DNA from: Actinomadura harenae | GTDB taxonomy: Bacteria > Actinomycetota > Actinomycetes > Streptosporangiales > Streptosporangiaceae | Direction of reading: 5' to 3' | NCBI RefSeq assembly: GCF_003696215.1 | Contig: NZ_RFFG01000002.1 | Location: 124,001 to 188,000 of the forward strand | DNA length: 64,000 nt | In this document: positions 63,434 to 64,000 of the stretch, in pieces | How positions within the stretch are numbered: position 1 is the stretch's first letter | How the letters are laid out: each line of letters opens with the position of its first letter | The notes under the pieces: generated by a model | Told to the model about the DNA's origin: nothing | Databases searched by the model: none | What the model saw: only the letters and a program-made list of their open reading frames with translations | Position numbers and translations under genes: made by a program

Positions 63434-64000
63434 TCACGCCAGCCCCGCGCGCTCCAGCAGATAGGCCGTCATCGGGGCATAGTGGTGCGGAGACACGCCG
63501 TCGTCGAGCGGCACGACCACCTTGATCTTGCCTTCGGCGGCGCCCGCGAACAGCGCGGGGTCGTTACAGTCCGCGAACCCGACGGTGTCGATGCCCGCCT
63601 GACCGGCCGCGCCCGCCCAGCCGTGGTCCGCTATGGCCAGATCCGGCCAATGAGAAGGTTTAGCCGCCGCAAAACCGTCCGAGGCGCTAATGCCTTCTCC
63701 CACCGAGGTGCCGATCGCGTCCCCCGGCCGCCCGCCGCCGGCCTCTGGTTCACCGCCGTTCCGGAGCTCGGCGAGCATGGCCTCCATGGGGGCGGCGTCG
63801 TGGGTGTGCTGGGTGCGGCCCTCCTCGTCCCTCAGCATCGCGACGCCTTCGGGCACGTAGACGAGGGTGCGGTTCTCGCGCTCGCCGTGGCGCTCGATCT
63901 CGTACGTCCAGCCTCGGGCCGGGGTCAGGACGCGGCAGCCGCGGGCGGCGAGGGCCTCCGCGACGGCCTGGTAGACCGGCGTGAGCGTGGCCGGGTGCCC
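63434..64000 (-). CDS. Predicted phosphatase of an actinobacterial family (5' end outside window)
   Basis: At least 189 residues; the frame is open to the right edge, so the apparent start at 63856 is internal. The upstream residues read GHPATLTPVYQAVAEALAARG. Residues such as DLAIADHGWAGAAGQAGIDTVGFADCNDPALF and VVVPLDDGVSPHHYAPMTAYLLERAGL match a family that I recall being annotated as phosphatase in actinomycetes. The first catalytic residues are outside the window, so the function is tentative. Confidence 0.7.
   Translation of the reverse strand, partial: GHPATLTPVYQAVAEALAARGCRVLTPARGWTYEIERHGERENRTLVYVPEGVAMLRDEEGRTQHTHDAAPMEAMLAELRNGGEPEAGGGRPGDAIGTSVGEGISASDGFAAAKPSHWPDLAIADHGWAGAAGQAGIDTVGFADCNDPALFAGAAEGKIKVVVPLDDGVSPHHYAPMTAYLLERAGLA

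Noticed and set aside
63138-63464. 108-codon plus-strand frame near the right end
   Set aside because: Composition is not protein-like, there is no clear ribosome-binding site, and it overlaps the phosphatase gene.

Overview
This 64 kb window is high-GC DNA with GTG/TTG starts, four-base start/stop overlaps and Streptomyces-type gene order. It carries bldC-like, bldN-like and Rex genes and an actinobacterial bS22 gene. It is a chromosomal segment of a filamentous actinomycete, probably Streptosporangiales (Actinomadura/Thermomonosporaceae type, inferred). I see no rRNA, tRNA, CRISPR array, prophage or intact insertion sequence.

Layout. 1-7.4 kb: an esterase-ABC ATPase fusion with its permease, an FlK-type thioesterase, a 40-residue membrane peptide, a decayed gene, msrA, rarD and a secreted protein. 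7.4-26.3 kb (minus strand): menG, menJ, nuoA to nuoN and a long-chain polyprenyl diphosphate synthase, a block for making and reducing menaquinone. A perfect Rex operator lies before menJ and a CRP-like palindrome before nuoA. 26.5-30.6 kb: DUF4229 protein, threonine/serine dehydratase, bldC-like gene, and a zincin-hypothetical pair. 30.7-34.9 kb: cytochrome c maturation operon resA-ccdA-resB-ccsB with a candidate operator. 35-42.6 kb: phosphatase, anti-sigma-type ATPase, secreted beta-propeller, receptor-like Ser/Thr kinase, and LysR divergent from an EamA-DapA pair.

42.6-48.3 kb: hemL, a second kinase-like receptor lacking catalytic residues (pseudokinase), then a 46-residue four-cysteine peptide gene with a strong ribosome-binding site, its own promoter, a hairpin, and a peptide-exporter-like ABC gene. 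This is the best candidate for an undescribed system. 48.3-55.1 kb: primase-like protein, hemB, hemD, hemC, hemA and rex, with a Rex-like operator at the rex promoter. 55.4-64 kb: thioredoxin-fold protein, a membrane/collagen-like/monooxygenase fusion, bldN-like sigma factor, HAD phosphatase, leucine-rich-repeat protein, acyltransferase, epimerase, bS22, small HTH protein and a phosphatase cut by the right edge.

Theme: quinone, complex I, cytochrome c and haem functions sit together, and Rex (NADH/NAD+ sensor) probably links at least the haem and complex I blocks. Functions are assigned from residues visible here and family knowledge; no database search was run.
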